Source: Chitinophagaceae bacterium
GTDB lineage: Bacteria; Bacteroidota; Bacteroidia; Chitinophagales; Chitinophagaceae
Direction: 5' to 3'
DNA length: 64,000 nt
Assembly (NCBI GenBank): GCA_016786845.1
Contig: JAEUVB010000023.1
Location: 338,495-402,494, forward strand
The notes under the pieces are model-generated. The model was not told the origin of the DNA. It did not search any database and saw nothing but the letters and a program-made list of their open reading frames with translations. Made by a program: the position numbers and the translations under genes. Every line of letters begins with the position of its first letter. The first letter of the stretch is position 1. Below, in pieces: positions 42,906 through 53,000 of the stretch.

Positions 42906-43026
42906 TTTTGGGCGTGCCCCGCCGCGGCGGGTCGGGCTATCCGCTGCTAGTCCCGCAAGCAGAGCCTCGCGGGCGCTATCCGCTACTATCCCTCACGCTC
43001 GCGTCTCCGAAAGATCGTGGCGTCAT
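42906..43026 (+). repeat. GC-rich GGGCGTGCCC-type dispersed repeat, copy 2
   Basis: TTTTGGGCGTGCCCC, CGGGTCGGGC and GCTATCCGCTACTATCCCTCACGC in order, shared with 23596-23750. Here it lies between genes, 40 bases after the VIT1 stop. Internal arms (CCGCGGCGG, CCCGC/GCGGG) can form stems. Confidence 0.8.
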
Positions 43027-43126
43027 CAAACAGAAAATCATGCCTCTTAATAATTAAAAAGAAATAATATTTGAAATAAACTAAGCTATCCTCTCCGCTT
43101 CTTATTTTAGCCCCATATTCAACATC

Positions 43127-43573
43127 ATGTATCAACGCCCACCATTCACCATTCAAGCCATCAGAGTATTGCTTGCACTCAAACTCTTTTTTATTGCCCT
43201 GGTCCTCTTCTTTTTGGCTTACACGAAAGACCTGGCTGCCGGCACCAAAACATTTTTAGGCGGATTACGGGATAGCCTGCGCGCACGCTACCCCATGCCC
43301 TCCAACGATTTTGCGTACGAAATGGGCAAGGTCACCGGTGCTCAAATCATTCCTGTTGTACTGACCATTTTATTATTCATTTTCATTGGCAAACGAAAAT
43401 TCAAACCCGCGGTAATTTGCGCTTCGCTCGATTTAGTGTTTGGATTCGGTCAGGGCTTGCCAATCGCTTCAGCCATAGTATTGGTGATGCTGGTCCTAGA
43501 TCCGGCTAAATCGTGGATGAATCCCGACAAACAAAATCCACCCGCCATGGATATTGACCAACAAAGCTTATAA
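43127..43573 (+). CDS. Hypothetical inner-membrane protein
   Basis: 148 residues with membrane helices at about 15-35 (LLALKLFFIALVLFFLAY), 77-94 (QIIPVVLTILLFIFIG) and 100-127 (VICASLDLVFGFGQGLPIASAIVLVMLV). A 40-residue loop follows the first helix (LGGLRDSLRARYPMP). No family recognised. It ends 20 bases before the LOG-protein gene and is probably co-transcribed with it. Confidence 0.65.
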   Translation: MYQRPPFTIQAIRVLLALKLFFIALVLFFLAYTKDLAAGTKTFLGGLRDSLRARYPMPSNDFAYEMGKVTGAQIIPVVLTILLFIFIGKRKFKPAVICASLDLVFGFGQGLPIASAIVLVMLVLDPAKSWMNPDKQNPPAMDIDQQSL

Positions 43574-43593
43574 TTCACTAACCCTTCTCATCT

Positions 43594-44133
43594 ATGAAAC
43601 GTATCACCGTCTTCTGCGGATCTGCCTCCGGCGTATTGCCTGTCTACTCTCAAGCAGCCCTAGAGTTAGGACAAATGTTGGCCAAAAGAAATATCGGTCT
43701 CGTATATGGCGGAGCCCAAATCGGATTGATGGGTACCGTAGCGGATGCTGTCTTGCATGCGGGCGGCGAGGTCATTGGCGTTATTCCACATTTCCTGGGA
43801 CAAAGAGAAATCGCTCATGAAAACCTCACGGAACTCATTCGCGTAAACGACATGCATGAACGAAAAATGAAAATGAATGAACTCAGCGACGGGGTGATCG
43901 CCCTGCCCGGTGGTTACGGCACTTTGGATGAACTCTTCGAAATGCTCACCTGGGCTCAACTCAATCTTCATGCAAAACCGATTGGCCTGCTCAACATCAA
44001 CGGATACTATGATCCCTTATTAACCTTTGTAGACCATATGACCGAACAAGGCTTCGTCCACCCCGAACATCGCGACCTTCTCCTCTCCGACACAAATCTG
44101 ACCGCATTATTTTCAAAAATGGGACTCAGCTAA
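43594..44133 (+). CDS. LOG-family protein (nucleoside 5'-monophosphate phosphoribohydrolase)
   Basis: 179 residues with the full LOG signature: KRITVFCGSASG at the start, VYGGAQIGLMGTVADAVL near residue 35 and PGGYGTLDELFEMLTW (PGGxGTxxE) near residue 105, preceded by the conserved RKMKMNEL arginine-lysine segment. These Rossmann-fold enzymes cleave AMP or cytokinin nucleotides to base plus ribose 5-phosphate; in bacteria the physiological substrate is usually AMP or an unknown nucleotide. Length is normal. Cytoplasmic. Confidence 0.92.
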   Translation: MKRITVFCGSASGVLPVYSQAALELGQMLAKRNIGLVYGGAQIGLMGTVADAVLHAGGEVIGVIPHFLGQREIAHENLTELIRVNDMHERKMKMNELSDGVIALPGGYGTLDELFEMLTWAQLNLHAKPIGLLNINGYYDPLLTFVDHMTEQGFVHPEHRDLLLSDTNLTALFSKMGLS

Positions 44134-44166
44134 ACAACATGACTCCTGTTATCGAATTTATGGCCC

Positions 44167-44196
44167 TACTTAGTACTTAATACTTAGTACTAAGTA
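44167..44196. repeat. Nested palindrome TACTTAGTACTAAGTA
   Basis: TACTTAGTACTAAGTA at 44181-44196 is a perfect 16-bp palindrome, preceded by a direct repeat of its left part (TACTTAGTACTTAA from 44167). It lies between the LOG gene and the large barrel gene and could be an operator or a cruciform. Confidence 0.5.
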
Positions 44197-44238
44197 CTCC
44201 CTAAATACAGATTCCGTACTTTTATCCGTTAGAACACA

Positions 44239-47200
44239 ATGCCGAAAAACCTCCTGCTGCGGATATTCCTTTTATGCTTACTGCCCATTTGCGCTTTGTC
44301 GCAACAAGGCATGGAAAGCAGTCTGCGGCAAAAATGGATCAAGGTTCAAACTGATACGTTACAGTTCGATTCTCTCAGCGTGGTGCCGGGCAGTATCCAA
44401 ATAACCGGATCGTCAGCCGAAAAAATTTGGATAGATGCCACCAAAGCCCGTCTCTCCTGGAAGAACCTGCCCGAACTCGATAGTGTAAAGATTTCTTACC
44501 GGGTCTTCCCTTTTTCTTTTCACGAACGATACTTCCACAAAGACGCAAAGCGTATCGAACAGAACATGGTGCTCACCCCCTACTATTACAATGCCACGGA
44601 TGTCAAAGACTATAAAACCTTTATTGATTTTGGCAATGTCGATTATTCAGGGAGTTTTGGGCGTATGCTCTCCTTTGGCAATAGTCAGGATGTAGTGCTC
44701 AACTCTCAATTCAATCTGCAACTTGATGGCGACCTCGGCGACAGCATCAAACTCACCGGTGCCATTACCGACAACACCATACCTTTCCAACCTGAAGGCA
44801 ATACCCAACAGTTGCAGGAATTCGACAAGGTCTTCATCAAACTGCAACGGAAAAGAACCTCCATCATCGCCGGAGATTATGACATCAAGAAACCAAGCGG
44901 CTACTTCATGAATTTCTATAAACGGGTACAAGGCGGCTATTTTTCGACGGCTACCCCGGTAGGCAAAAAGGGCGAGAACAGAGTAGGCTTTGGCGCCTCT
45001 TTGGCCAAAGGGAAATTTGTAAGAAATGTCATCACTGCCCTTGAAGGAAACCAGGGCCCCTATAAACTCACAGGCCCCAATGGTGAACAATTCTTTGTAG
45101 TACTCGCCGGAACAGAACGAGTGTATATCGACGGTATACAAATGCAACGCGGCGAAAATCTCGACTATGTGATCGATTATAATACGGCCGAAATCACCTT
45201 CATGCCCAGACGTATCATCACCAAAGACCTGCGCATTACAGCAGAGTTTGAATTCTTCGACCGCAATTATCTGAATTCCCTGTTCTACCTCAATGACGAA
45301 TGGCAGGTCAATAAAAAATTACAACTCCGTTTCAACGCCTACTCCAATCAGGATGCAAAAAATCAACCGCTTCAACAATCTTTAGACAGCTCACAGAAAA
45401 GATTCCTGGCACAAATCGGTGATAGCATTCAAAAAGCCTTTTATCCGAGCGTTCAATTTGTAGACACCTTCAGCAACAGTAAAATCCTCTATCGTAAAAC
45501 AGATACGCTTGCCAATGGAATTCTCTATCCGAATGTTTATGTTTTCAGTACTGACCCGGATAGTGCAAAATACGCCCTGAGCTTTTCTTATATGGGACAA
45601 GGCAATGGCCATTACCGACAGGCCATCAACAGCGCCAATGGTCGGGTGTATGCATGGATTGCACCGGAGAACGGACTCCTGCAGGGCGACTATGAACCCA
45701 TCATGGTTTTGGTGACACCGAAAAAACTGCAACTCTTTAGTCTGGCCGGAACCTATGCCATCGACAGCCAAAAGACTTTGAATATTGAAACAGCCTTAAG
45801 CAATTCGGACCCCAACACGTTTTCAGATTTACATAATGAAACGCATAACGGATTGGCCGCACGTTTGGTTTATGACGAGAGAAGACTCATATCTTCAAAA
45901 AGGAAAATGGACCTGTACAGTAAGGTGAGTTATGAATTTGTCCAGGATCGATTTCGTGCTTTAGAACGATTCCGTAATGTTGAATTTAATCGCGACTGGA
46001 ATATCAACCCCTCGTCCAAACCTCAAAATGAACATTTAGGTTTTGTATCCCTTTCGTTACGCAAAGAGAATTTGGGCAAACTCGATTATCAATTTGGTAC
46101 CTACCTCAGAGGCAACGACTTCAAAGGCAGCCAACATATTCTCGGTTTTGCCTGGGCCAGGAATGGATATCGTGTATTGGCTAAAGGCGATATCATGTCG
46201 CAATCATCGAATACCTTCAGCAGTACTTTTTACAGACCCTATTTTGAGGCAGAGAAACAAATCAAAGCCTTGAACGCCCTGACCGGAGGCTTGCGCTTTT
46301 TACTCGAACATAATGAATGGAAAAACGCGGCAAAAGATTCCTTGCAAAAAACAGCCTTTTCATTCGACGCCCTGACCTTTTATTTAAAAAACAATGTTGC
46401 CGCAGCCAACAACTTTAGTGCTGAGTATACGCTCAGACATGATCGGGGTGTCAAAGACAATCGCTTCCAACAAAGCACGGAAGGACATACTTTTTCTTTG
46501 AATACTGTTTTGGCCTCCATCAAAAATCAGGAAGTCAAACTCACCGCAGCTTACCGGATTTTGTCTATTACTGACACCACCATCACACCCCTCAAACCCG
46601 ATGAAAGTTTGTTGGGTCGTCTGGAATATAATTTTACCTTATTAAAAAACGTACTCAGCGGTAATTTGCTTTACGAATTTGGCTCAGGACAGGAACCTAA
46701 ACGAGAATTCACTTATGTGGAAGTACCTGTCGGACAGGGCCTCTATGTATGGCGGGATTATAATCAGGATAATCTCAAACAACTCAATGAATTTGAAATC
46801 GCCATCTTCCCGGATGAAAAACGTTATATTAAAATATTCACGCCGACCAATCAATATGTCAAAGCAAAATATTCTGTTTATACACAGGCCATTTCACTCA
46901 ATCCAAAATCCTTGCTGACCAGTACCGATTTGCACGGCATAAAAAAAATCATCTCTTTGTTCTATTTACAATCTGCCGTACAACTCAACAATCGTTTTAT
47001 CGGACGTGAAGGGATAGGTCAATACAATCCTTTCATCCGCCGTTTTGAGGATAGTCTGCTCATCAACAATTCATCATCGATGATCAATTCCGTTTTCCTC
47101 AATCGCTTTGGCAATACCTGGGGACTGGATTATATACAAACCCTTAACGGCGGTAAGAGTTTTATGAATTATGGAGTAGATGCCAGGCGCATGACAGAAG

Positions 47201-47718
47201 ATCAAATTCGTGGGCGATATAATATTAAACAATCCTTTACCCTGACCCTAGGATTAAAACAGGGTAAACGTACCTTCAGTTCACAGTTTCTTGAAAACAG
47301 AAGTTACCTGATATCGTATCGTGTCGCAGAACCCGGGTTTACCGTATTGTTCTTCAAAAACCAATTGCGACTGCAATCGTTTTACCGTTTTGATGTACGC
47401 CAAAATAAAGAGATCTATGGTGGCGAAAAATCAACAGCACACAATATTAATGTTGATTTGAAATACAATACCCCCGGCTCCGGATCCATTAGTTTGAAAA
47501 CCACCTATGCGGCCATTCAATTTTCCGGCACCAGCAATTCTACAGTAGGCTATACCATGCTCGATGGCTTATTGCCGGGCAAAAACTGGCTGTGGCAAGC
47601 CGGATTTGAAAGAAGAATTTCACGCAATGTTGAAATGAGCTTGGAATATGAAGGACGAAAACCTGCCAACAATCCGGTCATCCATACCGGAAGAGCCAGT
47701 GTGAGAGCCATTTTTTAA
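44239..47718 (+). CDS. Large outer-membrane beta-barrel protein of unknown function
   Basis: 1159 residues with a signal peptide (LLLRIFLLCLLPICALSQ). Alternating hydrophobic strands run over most of the second half, and the chain ends in phenylalanine (VRAIF), the usual BAM signal of a barrel. The middle has SIIAGDYDIKKPSGYFMNFYKRVQGG and KLTGPNGEQFFVVLAGTERVYIDG followed by RIITKDLRITAEFEF, a layout I recall from uncharacterised Bacteroidota surface proteins. There is no TonB box or plug. It is next to a small secreted protein in the same direction. It may be a structural or export component; the function is not known. Confidence 0.75.
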   Translation: MPKNLLLRIFLLCLLPICALSQQGMESSLRQKWIKVQTDTLQFDSLSVVPGSIQITGSSAEKIWIDATKARLSWKNLPELDSVKISYRVFPFSFHERYFHKDAKRIEQNMVLTPYYYNATDVKDYKTFIDFGNVDYSGSFGRMLSFGNSQDVVLNSQFNLQLDGDLGDSIKLTGAITDNTIPFQPEGNTQQLQEFDKVFIKLQRKRTSIIAGDYDIKKPSGYFMNFYKRVQGGYFSTATPVGKKGENRVGFGASLAKGKFVRNVITALEGNQGPYKLTGPNGEQFFVVLAGTERVYIDGIQMQRGENLDYVIDYNTAEITFMPRRIITKDLRITAEFEFFDRNYLNSLFYLNDEWQVNKKLQLRFNAYSNQDAKNQPLQQSLDSSQKRFLAQIGDSIQKAFYPSVQFVDTFSNSKILYRKTDTLANGILYPNVYVFSTDPDSAKYALSFSYMGQGNGHYRQAINSANGRVYAWIAPENGLLQGDYEPIMVLVTPKKLQLFSLAGTYAIDSQKTLNIETALSNSDPNTFSDLHNETHNGLAARLVYDERRLISSKRKMDLYSKVSYEFVQDRFRALERFRNVEFNRDWNINPSSKPQNEHLGFVSLSLRKENLGKLDYQFGTYLRGNDFKGSQHILGFAWARNGYRVLAKGDIMSQSSNTFSSTFYRPYFEAEKQIKALNALTGGLRFLLEHNEWKNAAKDSLQKTAFSFDALTFYLKNNVAAANNFSAEYTLRHDRGVKDNRFQQSTEGHTFSLNTVLASIKNQEVKLTAAYRILSITDTTITPLKPDESLLGRLEYNFTLLKNVLSGNLLYEFGSGQEPKREFTYVEVPVGQGLYVWRDYNQDNLKQLNEFEIAIFPDEKRYIKIFTPTNQYVKAKYSVYTQAISLNPKSLLTSTDLHGIKKIISLFYLQSAVQLNNRFIGREGIGQYNPFIRRFEDSLLINNSSSMINSVFLNRFGNTWGLDYIQTLNGGKSFMNYGVDARRMTEDQIRGRYNIKQSFTLTLGLKQGKRTFSSQFLENRSYLISYRVAEPGFTVLFFKNQLRLQSFYRFDVRQNKEIYGGEKSTAHNINVDLKYNTPGSGSISLKTTYAAIQFSGTSNSTVGYTMLDGLLPGKNWLWQAGFERRISRNVEMSLEYEGRKPANNPVIHTGRASVRAIF

Positions 47719-47767
47719 TCTCATGACAACATAGTACATTGTATTTTCGTACCATTAAATCCCATTT

Positions 47768-48226
47768 ATGAAATCCCTTTACATTCTGTTGATCATTCTT
47801 TGCCATGCCCTTAATTCGCAGGCGCAAACCCAAAACGAATATATCATCGACTATAAAGATCCTAGCAGTGTGGTGAATGCAATATTCGAAGCCGCCAAAA
47901 CAGGCCGTTTCATCTTATTGGCAGGACTTTGCGATCCCATGAGAGAGAATGACGGTGATACCCGAAGGCTATGCGCCATATCCGACTACTCCGATCATCC
48001 CGAATTATATGGAGGTCTTGCACAAACAAAAAAACAGAAAAAAGAATTTACGATGGCCTTTTCCAAAGGCCGCATCACCGGACCTGTAACTATACATCAA
48101 AAAGAAGGCGGATTGCAAGCCGCAGAAGTACCCATTGAATTTTCTCGCTACGCCGACAAACCGGCCATTCCGGAAACCATGTGGCTCATTAATCGAAATG
48201 GCAATTGGTATCTGGGTAGTTTCTAA
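47768..48226 (+). CDS. Small secreted hypothetical protein
   Basis: 152 residues with signal peptide LYILLIILCHALNSQAQ. The mature part contains DPSSVVNAIFEAAKTGRFILLAGLCDP and ends MWLINRNGNWYLGSF, the plan of NTF2-like or DUF4878-type secreted folds (helix at the start, W-Y strand at the end). It lies 49 bases after the barrel gene and converges on the haem/copper protein gene. Function unknown. Confidence 0.68.
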   Translation: MKSLYILLIILCHALNSQAQTQNEYIIDYKDPSSVVNAIFEAAKTGRFILLAGLCDPMRENDGDTRRLCAISDYSDHPELYGGLAQTKKQKKEFTMAFSKGRITGPVTIHQKEGGLQAAEVPIEFSRYADKPAIPETMWLINRNGNWYLGSF

Positions 48227-48268
48227 ATGCCGATTGGCACTACCGAATAGCGCTGCCGGAAATAAGAC

Positions 48269-49855
48269 CTAATCGTTCAATACCACTTTCCCACTCAACA
48301 CCGCTTTCCCTGCCTTGATCTGATACATATATATTCCGGGTGACAATTTATTACCGGATGCATCACTTCCATTCCAAACTAACCGATGCTTACCCATTCC
48401 TTCAATACCTGAACTCAGGCGACTCACTTCACGACCGGTAAGATCATAAATACCGACTTGTACATATTGTGCGTTCATTAAAGTATAATCGATATTGGTT
48501 TCTGTGGTGAATGGATTGGGATACACTTTCACGCCGGCAAAAACATCCGCAACATTAGAAACAGATGTGGGCGTCAACAAAGGATCATTCGCCAAAATCG
48601 AAGCAATATCCGCATTCTCATCACCGGCCTGATACAAGGTATAGATATAACTGTCGAACAGCATTTCATCGGTCGTAAATAATCCGGGCAATACAGGAAC
48701 ATTCGGATCGGGCGTCTCAGGATTGTTTACAGTATTGTCGAATTTATGGGTTGAATACATATGATAACCTACCGGAAACTTCACCATATTATTGAAGATG
48801 TATTGATACTGCCAGTGAAAATCCCAATGAGGGATGCGAATCAAAGGAATGGTATCGATACCGCTGTACAAGTAGTTGATAATCGAGGTGCAGGTCTTGT
48901 GCGAATGAGGGAATGCAGAATACAGACTGACTGCTATAGGCATCGGCGAGCCACCAACCGGGAAAGTGGCATGGGCTAAAATACTGTCATTGGCCGGCAC
49001 ATAGAAATTCCAGTTTTGCAAGACCGTCTCAAAAAACATCGGACGTACATTGGGCTCTCCTACCGGATAGAAAAAGATCCTAAGTTGCGAACTGTCTTTC
49101 AAACCTGCAGTTCCCTCGGGAATATGAATTTGAAACGACATGGTTGATCCGGCTTTCATACGGAATCCAAACTTAGTCGGTGCAACGCCCGGCAATACGG
49201 TTGGCCCCATACCCGGTGCAAAATCGCCAATATTAATTTGTCCCTGAAAGTTGGTACAATTACCTGAATAATCATCCACCGCAGTACCCGTTGTATCGAT
49301 GGTCATCACAGCATGATGAATCAAGGCGGCATTACCCGGAATAAACTCAAACGCACGAATATAACGATCTTGTGTAAGTCCTGATGGCACATTCACACAG
49401 ATATACATGTCTGTGGCATTGGCATTGCTGGTGAACTTGGGCAAATTCAAAACCAAGTCCGGCGTTCCATTCAATTGGTAATTGTTGTATGTCGGAACCG
49501 GCGGCGCTAGTGTCGTATCCCCGGCGGGCATACCCGCATTAATCCAGTTAATCAGTGTCGCCTTATCCGCAGCACTCATGACACGTTCACGAACAAAATG
49601 TTTGTAAGTAGGATCAGCAGGCCAGGGTGGCATATTACCATTCTGAACAGCATTCTTGATGAGATTGCCCCAAGGCAAAATCGCACTGTAACTCGTTAAG
49701 GGGAATTGCAATCCTCCTGCATGATGACAACTGGTACAATTCGCGATGAATATGGGTGCCACATCCGGATAGGTCTGAGCTTTAAGCGTCGACGAAAAAC
49801 CTGACATCAACATCAGGATAGCGAAGAAAAAGGCTTTTGTGAATTTAGAATGCAT
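48269..49855 (-). CDS. T9SS-secreted haem c / copper monooxygenase-like protein
   Basis: 528 residues with a signal peptide ending TLKAQ. An N-terminal c-type haem motif CTSCHH occurs near residue 40 in IFIANCTSCHHAGG, with an axial-ligand candidate in GNMPPWPADP. The middle resembles the copper type II ascorbate-dependent monooxygenase fold (PHM/DBH-like), with copper-ligand candidates in LIHHAVMT (about residue 180), SFQIHIPEG and PHSHKTC. A T9SS sorting domain closes the protein (YPNPFTTETNIDY ... GIYMYQIK). The fusion suggests an electron-transfer-linked oxidation at the cell surface. Substrate unknown. Confidence 0.78.
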   Translation of the reverse strand: MHSKFTKAFFFAILMLMSGFSSTLKAQTYPDVAPIFIANCTSCHHAGGLQFPLTSYSAILPWGNLIKNAVQNGNMPPWPADPTYKHFVRERVMSAADKATLINWINAGMPAGDTTLAPPVPTYNNYQLNGTPDLVLNLPKFTSNANATDMYICVNVPSGLTQDRYIRAFEFIPGNAALIHHAVMTIDTTGTAVDDYSGNCTNFQGQINIGDFAPGMGPTVLPGVAPTKFGFRMKAGSTMSFQIHIPEGTAGLKDSSQLRIFFYPVGEPNVRPMFFETVLQNWNFYVPANDSILAHATFPVGGSPMPIAVSLYSAFPHSHKTCTSIINYLYSGIDTIPLIRIPHWDFHWQYQYIFNNMVKFPVGYHMYSTHKFDNTVNNPETPDPNVPVLPGLFTTDEMLFDSYIYTLYQAGDENADIASILANDPLLTPTSVSNVADVFAGVKVYPNPFTTETNIDYTLMNAQYVQVGIYDLTGREVSRLSSGIEGMGKHRLVWNGSDASGNKLSPGIYMYQIKAGKAVLSGKVVLND

Positions 49856-50007
49856 AGGATAATGAGCGTTTTGGTTTTGTATTCAGGTTGTAAGATAATC
49901 AATTTTTCATTCGATTCTTCATCAGATGCTTTTATAGACCTGAACCTTGCGGAGAAGTTTAATCTCTTCACCCATAACATGCACCAAATCTGCGCCGGAT
50001 TCAAGTT

Positions 50008-53000
50008 TTATTCTACCACGACCTTCTTCGTTGTTCGGATATCCTCCGATACGATAGAAACATAGTAAATACCGCGAGCCAAACCATGCACATCAAAAAT
50101 CATTACATCTCCCTGGCGCTGATGAGGCAAATTCATTCGTTGTCCCATCGCATTCATTACCTCAACTTTGGCTTGAGCCAATCCGGGCATTTCTACATGG
50201 AAGTTATTTTGAGCCGGGTTCGGATAGACACTGATTTGCGTCTGTGTCATATATTGCTCATAGCTGAGAGGATAGTCAACCGTAAAGTTGTAAATAATAG
50301 AGGCTCCGAAATCAGGATTGAAAGTCTTCAAATTACTACCGGTGATACGCTTCAGTTGAAAAACCCCTGCCCCGTCATTATTGGCCCAGAAACTGATGCC
50401 ATCTTCATCCGTATCGGTCATCACGAGTTTATAGCAGCCTGATGTCAAATGCATGGTATCGCGATAAATCGTATTGTTGCTCATACCGCTGCGTTGAAAC
50501 AATTGCGTACCGGCGTCATTAAACAATTGATAGGATGTTTCGCCTGCAAACAAATTGCTTTTGTGGTAAATAATAAAATCGGCAGGCACCACTTCAGGCA
50601 AGTTAAAGACAGATTTCATTTTATTATTGAAGATATATTGATCGCTGCCATTATTCGGTTCTTTCAGCTCCACATGAAATTCATTCAGTACAGAATCAAT
50701 TCCGGACCAGATCATGGTATTTGGCAATTCTACTTCTATTTTTTCCATAGGCGCTAAATTGCCTGTCCATGCATACGAACTCTTCACCGGATTATTATTT
50801 AACCAATACTCAATTTTCACACTGGTCAGCGGAGTTGATCCTGTATTTTGCAACAAGATCTTTGGCTGATCGCAAATGGCATGTTCACGTGCATATTCTA
50901 TTTTATTGGTCGGTGCTAAAATGTCTGCAACCGCCGCATCAAGGGTATGATTAAAAGCACCGTAAGAAACCAAATTGTTCGACACCAGGTAACTCGATGA
51001 TCCACTGGCGGTGTACATTCCATAATCAATATTCGCAACTTGCCCCGGAGTTACATAAGGTGTGATATCCACTTCCTTCAGATCGGTAGCCATACCCGGA
51101 CACCAACCGGCACGATCATAAATCCAGGTACCTCCTTGAGGATAGAGCGGATTGCTCGCACATTTTTTCCATACCGGCCAAACAAATTCATCGCTACCGC
51201 CATTGATATCGATGTAGTGATCGCGCGGTATAAATTCGCCTTCTTGTCCGTGACCGGTTACCATGGTCCGAATTTTAAACGCTGTAGCTCCCGCATCCAT
51301 CATCAGGTTTCGGGGTTCAAAATATTTATCGTTGATAATGTCCATATATGAACAGTTATTCGGCTGACGCCAGATATTGGTAATATTGCGCACATCTCTG
51401 GGGGGCGTTCCAACTAAGAATAAAAACTGAATATCCATATTCTCCTGCCATTGACCACCACGCTCTACTGACAATCTACGATTTCCTTTCAGGATCGGTA
51501 AATAATCGGTCACGTCAAAGGTCCAGGTTTTACCGTTCATGCCCATGTTCAGATTAATTCCGTAAGGGGTTACAAAAGACATCAATTCATACTTAGCCGG
51601 ACTGCGACTCACATAATTTAAGTTGGTGATTACTATACTATCGGTCGGTATCAATGCTGTAGAATCGATTACGGCTCCGGTAATACCATCATAAGTATAG
51701 CGATAGCTTGCCTTCCACAGGAGGTAACTGACATACCCGATACTATCCGACTGATTGGTACCGATATTGGAATAGACTGTATATTCTTTCACAACATAGG
51801 GCGCTGCCGGCAGAGAATCTAATACCGTTACCGTTTGATTCGACAAGGTATAACTTCCCTGCGCCATGGTCAGGTTCGGACGTTCTGATGTTGCATTAAA
51901 TTGTTTAAATATCTGATCACCGCGCAAGTATTTCCAGTAAGGGGTCAAATTGAAATTTCCGGTTTGCGACTGACTGCTGTAGTCGGTCAAAGCGGTTCCG
52001 CTTGCTTCATTCAAAGGATAATAGGCAATGAGGTTGGCATAGTCGGGATGTGCCGGTGTTAGGGGCAAATACATCCAGGCTTGTATGGTTGCGGGTGTTA
52101 AATCCGTATTCCAAATACTCAGCTCATCAATATCACCTCTGAAAGGCAGGTCTTTTGTAATATTCGTTCCCAATACCAATGAATCGATATTGATCAGATA
52201 ATTCATTCCGGTCCCTGTATGCCACAGCACACCATTCAGATAAATATTCATCACGCCTGTAGTTGTATTCTTGGTAAAGCTCCAGTAGTTCCAGTTTTGT
52301 TCCACTTCAGGAATGGTGGCGGCTTTATTGATGCGATTATAGTTTGACCCGTTATTACCACAGTCGAAATAAATATTGGTATTGCTCCAGGGCATATGAA
52401 TATTCAACTGACGACGATTGGAACTATCTATACCTTCCAGAATGGATGTATTTTGGGTCCCCACACCGATATCTCCTTTACTCCAATAAGATACCGTAAA
52501 ATTTCCGGAAAGGTTAGCCATAGGGCTTGCAGGCAAACCCGCCCAAGTACCGGAAGCAGTATTGACATGATGATTATTGTTCGCATACAAACCCATATTG
52601 GGTGAGGCGCTATGCCCTTCTATTTGCAATGCCGCAGCAGGAGTAGAATGGGTGAATGAAAAATCTACAACGATATTAGACACTCCGTCCCACACAAATG
52701 GGGTATGAAATTGCAAGCGGTTGCTACCTGTCGCAAAAGATGTATTGGAATAATAGGTTTCCATAAATCCTGCTGTATCAGGAAGTGCTGCATTGAGGGT
52801 CGCATTGAGGGTATGCTTCATTTTTACTTTCAGAAAGTTTGCCGTGCCGGCATTGAGGACATTGAGCAGCAATGCATCAATAGGACCTGCAATCACACCG
52901 GCCGATAATAATTCAGCAGCAGTATAGATATATTGAGAACGTCCCGAATACTGATCGGTCGACAATGGATGTGTCAGCGACAAAGAACCTGTGCCCACAT

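Noticed and set aside
42770..43057. Frame of 95 residues overlapping the end of the VIT1 gene
   Set aside because: It runs through the GC-rich repeat and the VIT1 coding end in another frame.
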